DNA from: Tannerellaceae bacterium
Lineage (GTDB): Bacteria > Bacteroidota > Bacteroidia > Bacteroidales > Tannerellaceae
Reading direction: 5' to 3'
Assembly: GCA_021201295.1 (NCBI GenBank)
Contig: JAJQFE010000014.1
Span: 1 to 60,846, forward strand
Length of the DNA: 60,846 nt
Below the pieces are notes generated by a model. The model had not been told where the DNA came from. It saw nothing but the letters and a program-made list of their open reading frames with translations, and made no database searches. A program made the translations under genes and the position numbers. Shown piece by piece: positions 48,142 through 56,162 of the stretch; positions within the stretch are counted from its first letter, which is position 1, and every line of letters starts with the position of its first letter.

Positions 48142-48149
48142 TATATTTG
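48142..48149 (+). promoter_or_regulatory. Candidate -7 element of the MFS gene
   Basis: TATATTTG matches TAnnTTTG and lies 18 bases before the start codon. No clear -33. Confidence 0.4.
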
Positions 48150-48167
48150 CAGCACAAGAGATAATAT

Positions 48168-49552
48168 ATGAATCAAACAAACACCCCATCCTCTATTAAT
48201 TATACCATCCTCTTCATTATATGTATGGCCTCCTCACTGGTCCCCTTTACAGGATCAGCGCTGAACCTGGCTCTCCCTTATATCAACCAGTCATTAGATC
48301 TGGATGTAGTGACTTCAGGATGGATTCCCACAGCTTATATTTTATCGACAGCCATTTTCCAGGTACCTTTTACCCGGATAGCCGATATGGTAGGAAGAAA
48401 AAAAAGATATTTCTCACCGGTGTACTGATTTTTACGCTCTTCTCCCTGTTGAGTGGATTAGCGCAATCTGGTCTGTCACTTATCATCTATCGGTTTTTAG
48501 CCGGTACCGGAAGTGCCATGATGTTTGGCACCAGCATTGCTATTCTTACGGCATCCATGCCTGCCCATAAACGGGGACAAGTATTAGGAATCAATACAGC
48601 AGTGGTATATGCCTCTTTAGCGGCAGGACCTCTCTTAGGAGGTCTGTTAACCCAGTATCTGGACTGGCAAAGTATCTTTTTTGTCTCCGCCGGAATCGGA
48701 TTAATTGTGTATATCGGTGCCTGGATAGCGATTAAAAAAGAATGGAAAGAAGAAAAGAAAACGTCCTTTGATACGATCGGAGCTTGTTTATATGCTCTGG
48801 GATTACTGGCGTTGATCTATGGCTTCACCGAATTACCCTCAACAAAAAGTTTGCTACTGATCCTTACTGGAATTCTACTATTGACTGGATTTGCCTATTA
48901 TGAAAAAAGACACACACATCCGGTTTTCAATATTCATCTGTTCCTTTCCAACCGGGTATTCAAATTATCTTCTATTTCCGCACTGATCAATTATTCCGCC
49001 ACTTCCGCCATCGCTTTTATGCTGAGCCTATACTTACAATATGTACGTGGATTGACACCCCAGGATGCCGGCTTTATTCTAATTTCCCAGTCAGTCGTTC
49101 AATCTGTTGTCTCGATCGTTTCCGGTAGATTATCCGACAGGTTTTCGCCGACTCTGTTAGCCACCTCCGGCATGGGAATTATTGCCGCGGGATTAGTAGG
49201 ATTATGCTTTCTCCATGAGAACACCTCCTACATTTATCTGGTCGGATTACTGATGATCCTCGGACTGGGATTCGGGACTTTCTCCTTCCCCAACACCAAT
49301 ATCATCATGAGCTCAGTAGAGAAAAAAGATTACAGCATGGCATCCGCCACCACCGGCACCATGCGCCTGACCGGACAAGCCTTCAGTATGGGTCTCGCGA
49401 TCATGGCCATTTCAATGTATGTAGGAAACATCCAGCTCTCTCCTGACGCACATACCCAACTCATGTCCAGCATGCGACTGACGTTTAGTATTTGTAGTGG
49501 GTTGTGTTTAGTTGGGATGTATATGTCTTCTGTGAGGGGAAAGAAATCTTAA
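48168..49552 (+). pseudogene. MFS drug/metabolite exporter (DHA2-like), frameshifted in an A-run
   Basis: The first ~80 codons (MNQTNTPSSINYTILFIICMASSLVPFTGSALNLALPYI, FQVPFTRIADMVGRKK) are an MFS helix 1-2 with the loop motif 'RIADMVGRKK'. At a run of eight A (about 48399-48406) the frame is lost and stops at 48428; with nine A it continues as GRKKKIFLTGVLIFTLFSLL in the downstream frame to 49552. The rest has motif C-like AGPLLGGLLTQYLDWQSIFFVSA and about ten more helices. It resembles 14-TM DHA2 drug exporters. An out-of-frame extension of the second frame upstream is spurious. Single-base loss; probably inactive unless slippage restores it. Confidence 0.87.
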
Positions 49553-49821
49553 TAAATTCCTGCATTTTACCACATAAAAATCATAGAAACTATGTTGATT
49601 AATTGCAAAACATATGCAATATTCATTTTTTTAATAAAAAAAATGAAACAAAATGACTATTCATTATATTTATCCCCCTTTCTGCACATTTATTTTTTAT
49701 TTATAAATAAAATACATATTTTCGTTTTAAAAATATGTATTTTACTAAACCTATTAAATTATTTGCAAATATTTAATTAAGAGAGAGTATTTTAAAGTTA
49801 TTAATTAAAATTCAACTTATC

Positions 49822-50762
49822 ATAAAAAGAATTATTTACTCTTTAGTTTTATTAATTTGATTTCTGTTTAATGTTTTGCTCAAGGAATCTCAGGAACAAC
49901 TACAAGCCTTAAAACAGGAACAAACTACACTTTCCGATCTACAGTTACAACGGGAACTAATTATGTTTGGGAAGTAGGGCCAAGTTTAAGGATTGTTTCC
50001 GGGCAAGGAACTCCAACTGTTGTAGTTACTCCCAGTCTGACAACCACAGAATGTGATGTAACCTATTTAAATTTATATTATAATATAAACTCCACAGGTT
50101 GGTCCATTGGTTTGAAAAACATATTAATTAATGTAACACAAGATTTATCAGCAATTAGTGGCCCCAGTCAACTGAATATACCTGCTGGAGAGATTTTTGC
50201 ATCCGGTGTTTACTCAGTTACACCCGTTTTTTCCAGCAGAGCAGGTAGCTATACATGGACCCTAGAGCCAACATCAAATGAAACACCGGATAAACGAGTT
50301 CGAATATTCCCAAACCGGAATAAAGTGACAGTGGATGCTTTTGAACCCAACATACACACACTTACCTGCACGGTTTCTTCTCCATGCGTAACCGGGATTG
50401 TTACCAGAAGCATAAGAATAACAGTGAGACAAGGACGTAGTTTATCACTTGCTAACAATGGAGGAAATGTCTTCAGTTTTATTTATACTGATAATACATT
50501 TACTCCGGCAGATTATCAAACAAGTACACTGGTAAGCTATACATTAATAAATGCACTCACAGGAACTATTGCAGCAAAAGGTAAAGTTGATTATAAAGGA
50601 GGAAGCCTTGACTTTAATAATATTCCTAAAGGAGTATATATCTTAAAATTAGATATTGATAAATATACTATTGAAAATCAAAAAAATAGTAATCCGATAA
50701 TAAGATTCAGGAATTATTTTATGGCTCAAAAAGAAATAAAACAGAGTTATCTATCTTTTTAA
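49822..50762 (+). pseudogene. Decayed secreted protein with PKD/Ig-like repeats and a sorting-domain-like C-terminus
   Basis: From about 49868 an uninterrupted frame runs to 50762 (AQGISGTTSLKTGTNYTFRS ... YVWEVGPSLRIVSGQGTP; GSYTWTLEPTSNETPDK; a final LSFNNIPKGVYILKLDI-like segment). It looks like an exported beta-rich adhesin- or carbohydrate-binding-type protein whose last ~70 residues resemble T9SS-like sorting domains ('GVYILKL'). No start codon fits. Upstream, ATA AAA AGA ATT ATT TAC TCT... (49822) followed by an in-frame TGA (49858-49860) and a shifted FNVFAQ looks like a ruined signal peptide (ATG to ATA, TGG to TGA). The preceding 49553-49821 is AT-rich with no gene. Function unknown; the protein family is not recognised. 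Confidence 0.5.
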
Positions 50763-50771
50763 TCCCAATAA

Positions 50772-50802
50772 AAAAGGCTGTCTCAATATGAAACAGCCTT
50801 TT
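50772..50802. terminator. Bidirectional terminator between the secreted-protein pseudogene and susD
   Basis: 10-bp perfect stem (AAAAGGCTGT / ACAGCCTTTT) with an 11-nt loop and A/T tracts on both sides, placed between convergent genes. Confidence 0.75.
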
Positions 50803-50828
50803 CTTATTTAAAATAATATTTTTACTAA

Positions 50829-52343
50829 TCAATAAACACCAGTGCGTGTATCCCACCACATTTGCTTTCCCCAAAAATCATCTACTACCTCTGCTTCAAA
50901 TGGAGCATTATTAGCACCATTCAGATTTCTTTCCGTATTAGGATAAGGAGAACGGAAAGGAGGAACATTATGGTTTTCATATTTTGCAGCACGTCCTGGA
51001 GCAATATACAATTCTTCAGGTACTCCGGTACGACGATATAAAGACCATCCCTCCATACCTTGTTTAAACATAGCAACCCACTCTTCATACCACAATTGTT
51101 TGATATCACCAGTAAACTTACCAGGTCCTGCCAAATAGGCTTCTGCATCGGCTGTGCTAACTTCATTTTCTTCCATAGAGAACTGAATAGCTTTTGTATA
51201 AGCTTCTTCAGCAGTAATACCACGGGTATTATATCCTAACATAGCAGCTTCTGCAATATGAAAATAGACTTCTGCCACACGCATGTAAGGTGAAAAACCT
51301 CCAAGATCCTGTCCATACTTATATCCCCATACAGAATAGTTTTTAGTTACCGGACTGGATGCTGCACCAATGGTATATCCTCTGTATAAAGGTTTTCCAT
51401 CGTCATAATCTGCATCTCCTTCTATTTGACTACTCGGAGTTGGAGTAAAATAAACACCAATACGAGGATCTACATTTTCATTCATTTTATCTACCATTAC
51501 GTCCGGAGCACAAAATTCAAGGGTACGAGTACGGTAAACATCTGCGATGGGCTCATAATAAGCACTATTTCCTGCTAACCACCAGAAAAAGGCATTATCA
51601 TCATTAGATTCCATTACAGGATATTTATCCGGATTTCCTAATACTTCTTCGACTGTTTCCTTTGCTAAAGCAGGACTTACTTCTGAAATTCGGATTGCCA
51701 AACGTAAGCGTAAAGAGTTACAATACTTTTGCCATTTTTCTGAATCTCCATGAAATAACAAATCTGTCGATGCGTTTGCTACATCTCCTGTAACAATAAT
51801 AAATCCGTCAGCAGCCTCTTTCAATTTTGCTAACAAATCAGGATAGATCTCTTCCTGAGTATCATAAACAGGAGTTAAAATACCTTCAGCTAATTTACCT
51901 GCCTCTTTACAAGGAACATCTCTCCAACGATCTGTTGCAATTTGAAACAAATGCACTTCCATTACCAGTGCCGCATTATATAACGCTTCGTCCCCGCTCG
52001 CTAAAGAACGTTCCCGAACATCCCGAAAATTTACAACTGATTCATATAAATAACGCCAGTTTGAATCCTGCACACCTGGACGGAATTGATATTTAGCTTC
52101 ATCAATATAGTTCATTTTAGATACATAACCACAGAAAGTCATAGGCTCATCCTGAGCAAACCAACGGTCATACAAAGTATAAGAAGTCCAGTATAACGCT
52201 TGAGCAAAAATATTTTCTCTGGGTGCTTCTACAGGCCTGTCCGGATCTGTATTTATATCTTCAAACGAATCCGTACATCCTGTAATCAATAACGCACTCA
52301 TTATCAAAAGAGACGCTATAATATTATTCATATATTTTTTCAT
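50829..52343 (-). CDS. SusD/RagB-family glycan-binding lipoprotein (locus 1, intact)
   Basis: 504 aa. Lipoprotein signal MKKYMNNIIASLLIMSALLITGC with lipobox Cys at 23; the internal ATG at codon 5 is an equally good start. The SusD_N-like region is replaced by the SusD/RagB-2 type (DSFEDINTDPDRP, KYQFRPGVQDSNWRYLYESV), with TPR-like helices and a C-terminal block YMRVAEVYFHIAEAAML and NGANNAPFEAEVVDDFWGKQMWWDTRTGVY. It caps the SusC pore at the cell surface and captures the ligand (glycan or peptide; unknown). It follows susC by 34 bp on the same strand. It is the expressed partner in the proposed two-locus switch. Confidence 0.92.
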   Translation of the reverse strand: MKKYMNNIIASLLIMSALLITGCTDSFEDINTDPDRPVEAPRENIFAQALYWTSYTLYDRWFAQDEPMTFCGYVSKMNYIDEAKYQFRPGVQDSNWRYLYESVVNFRDVRERSLASGDEALYNAALVMEVHLFQIATDRWRDVPCKEAGKLAEGILTPVYDTQEEIYPDLLAKLKEAADGFIIVTGDVANASTDLLFHGDSEKWQKYCNSLRLRLAIRISEVSPALAKETVEEVLGNPDKYPVMESNDDNAFFWWLAGNSAYYEPIADVYRTRTLEFCAPDVMVDKMNENVDPRIGVYFTPTPSSQIEGDADYDDGKPLYRGYTIGAASSPVTKNYSVWGYKYGQDLGGFSPYMRVAEVYFHIAEAAMLGYNTRGITAEEAYTKAIQFSMEENEVSTADAEAYLAGPGKFTGDIKQLWYEEWVAMFKQGMEGWSLYRRTGVPEELYIAPGRAAKYENHNVPPFRSPYPNTERNLNGANNAPFEAEVVDDFWGKQMWWDTRTGVY

Positions 52344-52377
52344 AAAATACTTTTCTAATTAATTTAACATAAACTTA

Positions 52378-55300
52378 TCAGAATGTCAGATGTAATTTAA
52401 GACCGAAACTACGGGTAGGAGGATAAGAATTAGACTCCATTCCAACACCTGTATTATCAGCATACATAGTAGTTTCCGGATCCAAATTAATCAGATTGGA
52501 TTTATGAGTCCACAATAAAGCTAAATTAGTCCCGATCAAAGAGATACGTGCATTATTAATATATTTGGTTCTAGCTAAAATAGATTTAGGAAAAGTATAA
52601 GTAATATAAGCTTCGCGCAATTTAAGGAATGACCCGTCGATGATAGACATTTCAGCTATTGTGTAGTAGTTTTCAAAAAACTCCTGTGCACCAACAGCTA
52701 CATCATTCACTTGTCCATCTGCATTTTTAAAAACTTTATCAGTCATATAATTCTGACCTAATACAACTCCATTCTCACGTAAATCCCCTGCAGCAGTAAA
52801 ATCATATACTCCTGTATACGCACCAAACATCTGACTTACAGAAAAAATATCTCCTCCTCTACGGTAATCTAAAAGGAATCCAAGAGTCCACTCTTTATAA
52901 GAGAATTCATTTTTCAAACCAGCTAACCATTTAGGGGTTACATCCCCTATTTCTCTTGAGGATTCATATACAGGCATTCCATCTTCTACTAGAATAGAAC
53001 CATCTTCATTATAAACAAATCCGGTACCTACTAATGTACCCCAGCTTTTGCCAGGCATTGCATAATTATAAACACCCCAGTTATTATAAATAGTATACGC
53101 ATCCAGTGTCTGTCCTGTAACAGGATCAGTATACAAGTCAATAATTTTACTTTTATCTTTAGACCAGTTTAATGTAGCAGTCCAGTTAAAACCTTTTGAA
53201 TTTTTGATGATGTCACCGGTAATCTGAAGTTCCGCCCCTTTATTACTTACTTTACCTGCATTTAATAACATTTTATAATACCCGCTGGATGCAGCCACAT
53301 TAGACTCCATAATCTGGTCAGTAGTTACTCTTTGATAGTAAGCTGCATCCAGACGTAAACGATTATTTAACAAACTGGTTTCCAAACCAATTTCCCAGGT
53401 TTTTACCATTTCAGGACGTAAACTAGTTGGAGGGAAAGTATTTGGATTATAATACAAAGCAGTTCCATCAAAAGAGTCTTCTCTGGCAGTATAATAGAAA
53501 CCAATTTTATAAGGATCTGTCGCCGAACCAATTTTAGCCCAACCACCCCGAAGTTTCAGGAAATTCAACCATTCCGTATCCGCTAAACTTTCAAAAGTTT
53601 CTGTCAGAATCCAGCTTCCACTGAACGAAGGATAGAAGAATGAATCCTCAATCGTTGAATCCCAGTCATTACGAACACTAATATCTACATAGAACTGGTT
53701 CTTCCAGCCTAATGATGCATTTGCATATACGGAATTGGCTCGACGTGCTAAATGCGTTTCAGCAACATAGGGACTTCCTAATGCATTAGAAACTGTATAT
53801 AATTCAGGAACTACTAAACTTGCGGCTCCTAATATTTTGTTATAAAATCTGTTATCACGATAATTCGCACCAGCTAAGACATTTACATTCAAGTCACCGA
53901 AATTCTGGTTGTAATAAGCAATAAAATCTGCGTTGAATTCAGTCTGATTACGAACATAATTATAGAAATAACCATCAGGATAATCCGTACTCCAGGCAGC
54001 AGTTGAATTTTGATCGGAAGCATAATGGTCAAGACCTAAACGACCTTCAAATTTCAACCATTCAGTCGGTTTATACCAAAGAGAGGATTTTCCATACATA
54101 CGATCCCGGGTATAACTATTCAGATTTTTATATACTACCCAGTATGGGTTAGTAGCATACTCTTGCTGCCAGTTATAGTGAGTATATTCACCGAATTCAT
54201 CTTTCTGATCCCAATTGTCTTTCAGAGATTTCATATTAACCTGACGTCCAAACCACTGACCAATAGTTTGCATGACATTTCTTCCGTCATATCCATTACC
54301 TGGCAGGTTATCACTTGCCGTATGCACATAATTCGCAGAAAGATCGAAATCAATATATGGATTTACTGTGAATCTGGAACTAACAGAAGCAGCATAACGT
54401 TTCTGATCTGTATTAGGAATAGTTCCTTCCTGTCCACGATAAGAAAGAGAAGCACGCGTAGAAGCATGTTCTGAAGTAGAGGATACAGAAACTGAATGGT
54501 TGGTAGAATATCCTAAACGGAAAAAGTCTTTCACATTATTAGGATTTGACACCCATGGAGTTGCCTGCCTTACGCCATTCACAATCGGACTATCAAACTG
54601 AGGAATCATTAAACCAATATCCAGACGAGGCCCCCAGGATTCATCCATGTCTTCATTTACCCCATTACCAGCACCATCAACATACGCAAAACCTCTTTCT
54701 AATGCAAAATATTGATAACTTTCTCCACTAAGATCACTATGCTTCCAGTCCCACTCAGATCCTCCGGAACCCTGTCCGTATTTATTCTGATATTTAGGAA
54801 TATTATAAATCTGATCTACTGTAAAATCTCCATCATAAGATACAGTAACGCCTCTGTCTCTTTTTCCGGATTTAGTAGTAATAAGAATTACTCCATTACC
54901 AGCCCGCATACCGTAAAGAGCAGCAGATCCCCCTTTCAACACAGAGATAGACTCAATGTCATTCGGGTTAATATCATTGAGACCCGAACCAATATTTACA
55001 GCAGACGCATAACCATTATCATTAATAACAGGCACACCATCTATTACGATCAGCGGTTGGTTGTCATTAAAAGAAGAGTTACCACGGATCACAATGTTTT
55101 GGGAAGCTCCTACCTGACTACCCTGTGAGGTAATCTGAACCCCAGCCACTTTACCGGATAAAGAATTCGCAACATTCATTTGTCCCGCCTGAGTTAATTC
55201 ATCCGATTTAACTTCCTGCAATGCATATCCTAAGGATTTCTTTTCACGGGAAATACCCATAGCAGTTACTACTACTTCATCCAAAGCCTGGAAAGAAGCA

Positions 55301-55581
55301 CTTAATACCACTCTGATCACAGGAGCTACAGCCACTTCCTGAGGTTCCATACCTACATATGAAACGACCAGAGTCTGTGCTGAACTTGGTACATTCAAAG
55401 AAAATGTACCGTCATAATCTGTCACTGTACCTGTAGTTGTTCCTTTCACAACCACAGATGCACCAATAATTGGTTCACCGTCATCACCCGATATAACAGT
55501 ACCTGTTACACTGGTCGTTTGAGCGGTAGCCAATCCCATACTTAATACAAGGCAAAATAAAAGATAAGTCAACTTTTTCAT
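52378..55581 (-). CDS. SusC/RagA-family TonB-dependent transporter (locus 1, complete)
   Basis: 1067 aa from the ATG at 55579-55581 (a GTG six bases upstream is in frame). Signal peptide MKKLTYLLFCLVLSMGLATA. CarboxypepD_reg-like domain at ~25-95 (VTGTVISGDDGEPIIGASVV, VVSYVGMEPQEVAV). TonB box and plug from ~105 (LDEVVVTAMGISREKKSLGY; NPNDIESISVLKGGSAALYG; NGVILITTKSGK). Then a 22-strand barrel ending in SFGLKLHLTF. It imports substrate captured by SusD using TonB energy. The codons for SSAQT (around residue 66) to the TonB box lie in a 125-bp stretch that is 94% identical, in inverted orientation, to the start of the promoterless susC at 56038. Its 5' end and promoter are therefore exchangeable by inversion. 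Confidence 0.94.
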   Translation of the reverse strand: MKKLTYLLFCLVLSMGLATAQTTSVTGTVISGDDGEPIIGASVVVKGTTTGTVTDYDGTFSLNVPSSAQTLVVSYVGMEPQEVAVAPVIRVVLSASFQALDEVVVTAMGISREKKSLGYALQEVKSDELTQAGQMNVANSLSGKVAGVQITSQGSQVGASQNIVIRGNSSFNDNQPLIVIDGVPVINDNGYASAVNIGSGLNDINPNDIESISVLKGGSAALYGMRAGNGVILITTKSGKRDRGVTVSYDGDFTVDQIYNIPKYQNKYGQGSGGSEWDWKHSDLSGESYQYFALERGFAYVDGAGNGVNEDMDESWGPRLDIGLMIPQFDSPIVNGVRQATPWVSNPNNVKDFFRLGYSTNHSVSVSSTSEHASTRASLSYRGQEGTIPNTDQKRYAASVSSRFTVNPYIDFDLSANYVHTASDNLPGNGYDGRNVMQTIGQWFGRQVNMKSLKDNWDQKDEFGEYTHYNWQQEYATNPYWVVYKNLNSYTRDRMYGKSSLWYKPTEWLKFEGRLGLDHYASDQNSTAAWSTDYPDGYFYNYVRNQTEFNADFIAYYNQNFGDLNVNVLAGANYRDNRFYNKILGAASLVVPELYTVSNALGSPYVAETHLARRANSVYANASLGWKNQFYVDISVRNDWDSTIEDSFFYPSFSGSWILTETFESLADTEWLNFLKLRGGWAKIGSATDPYKIGFYYTAREDSFDGTALYYNPNTFPPTSLRPEMVKTWEIGLETSLLNNRLRLDAAYYQRVTTDQIMESNVAASSGYYKMLLNAGKVSNKGAELQITGDIIKNSKGFNWTATLNWSKDKSKIIDLYTDPVTGQTLDAYTIYNNWGVYNYAMPGKSWGTLVGTGFVYNEDGSILVEDGMPVYESSREIGDVTPKWLAGLKNEFSYKEWTLGFLLDYRRGGDIFSVSQMFGAYTGVYDFTAAGDLRENGVVLGQNYMTDKVFKNADGQVNDVAVGAQEFFENYYTIAEMSIIDGSFLKLREAYITYTFPKSILARTKYINNARISLIGTNLALLWTHKSNLINLDPETTMYADNTGVGMESNSYPPTRSFGLKLHLTF
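55262..55386 (-). repeat. Inverted repeat, left copy (inside susC locus 1)
   Basis: 125 bp, gapless match to 56038-56162 in opposite orientation, 117/125 identical by hand alignment. The outermost 15 bp (55372-55386, AGTTCAGCACAGACT on the minus strand) are perfect, and so are 39 bp at 55262-55300. Beyond 55387 similarity stops abruptly, marking a probable recombination boundary. Confidence 0.85.
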
Positions 55582-56037
55582 AGACACACTTTTTTGTTTA
55601 ACTTATGAATTAAAAAACTAATTTTACTATTTTTTCAGCGTATTTATATGACCAAAATAATTGCAAAGCTAATAAAAAAATTAAAAACACCACACTAAAT
55701 GAACTAAAATTTATAATTATTAGCTCATTTGCATCAAAAGGACAAGAATATCACCTTAACAAGGATAAAATTCTTATGGAATGTTAATTGTAGGCAATGC
55801 GGAATATAGTATTTCACCATTAGTAATTCTTTACATATTTACTCTACACACCATATATTTAAACCAGATTAGTTAAAACCGATAAACCAATTATGAATTT
55901 TAGCTTTTTGTATAGAGAAATATACATTTATAGCGATTTTTTTGCAAAAGTAACAGTTCTGGAATAAAAAACAATAAAATCATAGGCTTTTTTCAAAAAA
56001 AACGACATTTTAACACATTCCACTCTATATATAGATT
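55387..56037. other. Putative invertible promoter/5'-end cassette
   Basis: 651 bp between the two inverted repeats. It holds codons 1 to ~65 of susC locus 1 (signal peptide and start of the CarboxypepD_reg domain), its promoter, and ~450 bp of AT-rich non-coding DNA with no gene. In the present orientation it drives locus 1 (minus strand). Inverted, it would join the same start codon and signal peptide in frame to the plus-strand susC at 56038. No recombinase gene is in the window. Confidence 0.6.
55664..55694 (-). promoter_or_regulatory. Candidate promoter of susC locus 1, inside the invertible cassette
   Basis: Minus-strand TAGCTTTG (55664-55671) with TGTG (55691-55694; consensus TTTG) and a 19-bp spacer, about 83 bp before the ATG. 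An imperfect inverted repeat (55662-55674 with 55718-55733) overlaps the -7 element and could be an operator. Confidence 0.5.
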
Positions 56038-56162
56038 AGTTCAGCACAGACTTTGATCGTTTCATACGTAGGAATGGAGCCTCAGGAAGTGGCTGTAGTT
56101 CCTGTGATCAGAGTGGTGTTAAATGCTTCTTTCCAGGCTTTGGATGAAGTAGTAGTAACTGC
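56038..56162 (+). repeat. Inverted repeat, right copy (start of susC locus 2)
   Basis: Partner of 55262-55386. Homology to susC begins exactly here. Eight substitutions separate the copies, six of them transitions or third-position changes. Confidence 0.85.

Noticed and set aside
48221-48390. Alternative N-terminus of the MFS protein in the second frame
   Set aside because: The translated residues there are not membrane-protein-like, whereas the other frame encodes a clear MFS helix 1-2, so this part is out-of-frame noise.
16393-49552. All lesions being plain sequencing errors
   Set aside because: Homopolymer slips could be errors, but nine nonsense substitutions with frame preserved, and the concentration in accessory genes while long housekeeping genes are clean, fit biology better. 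Not fully excluded; read-level data needed.
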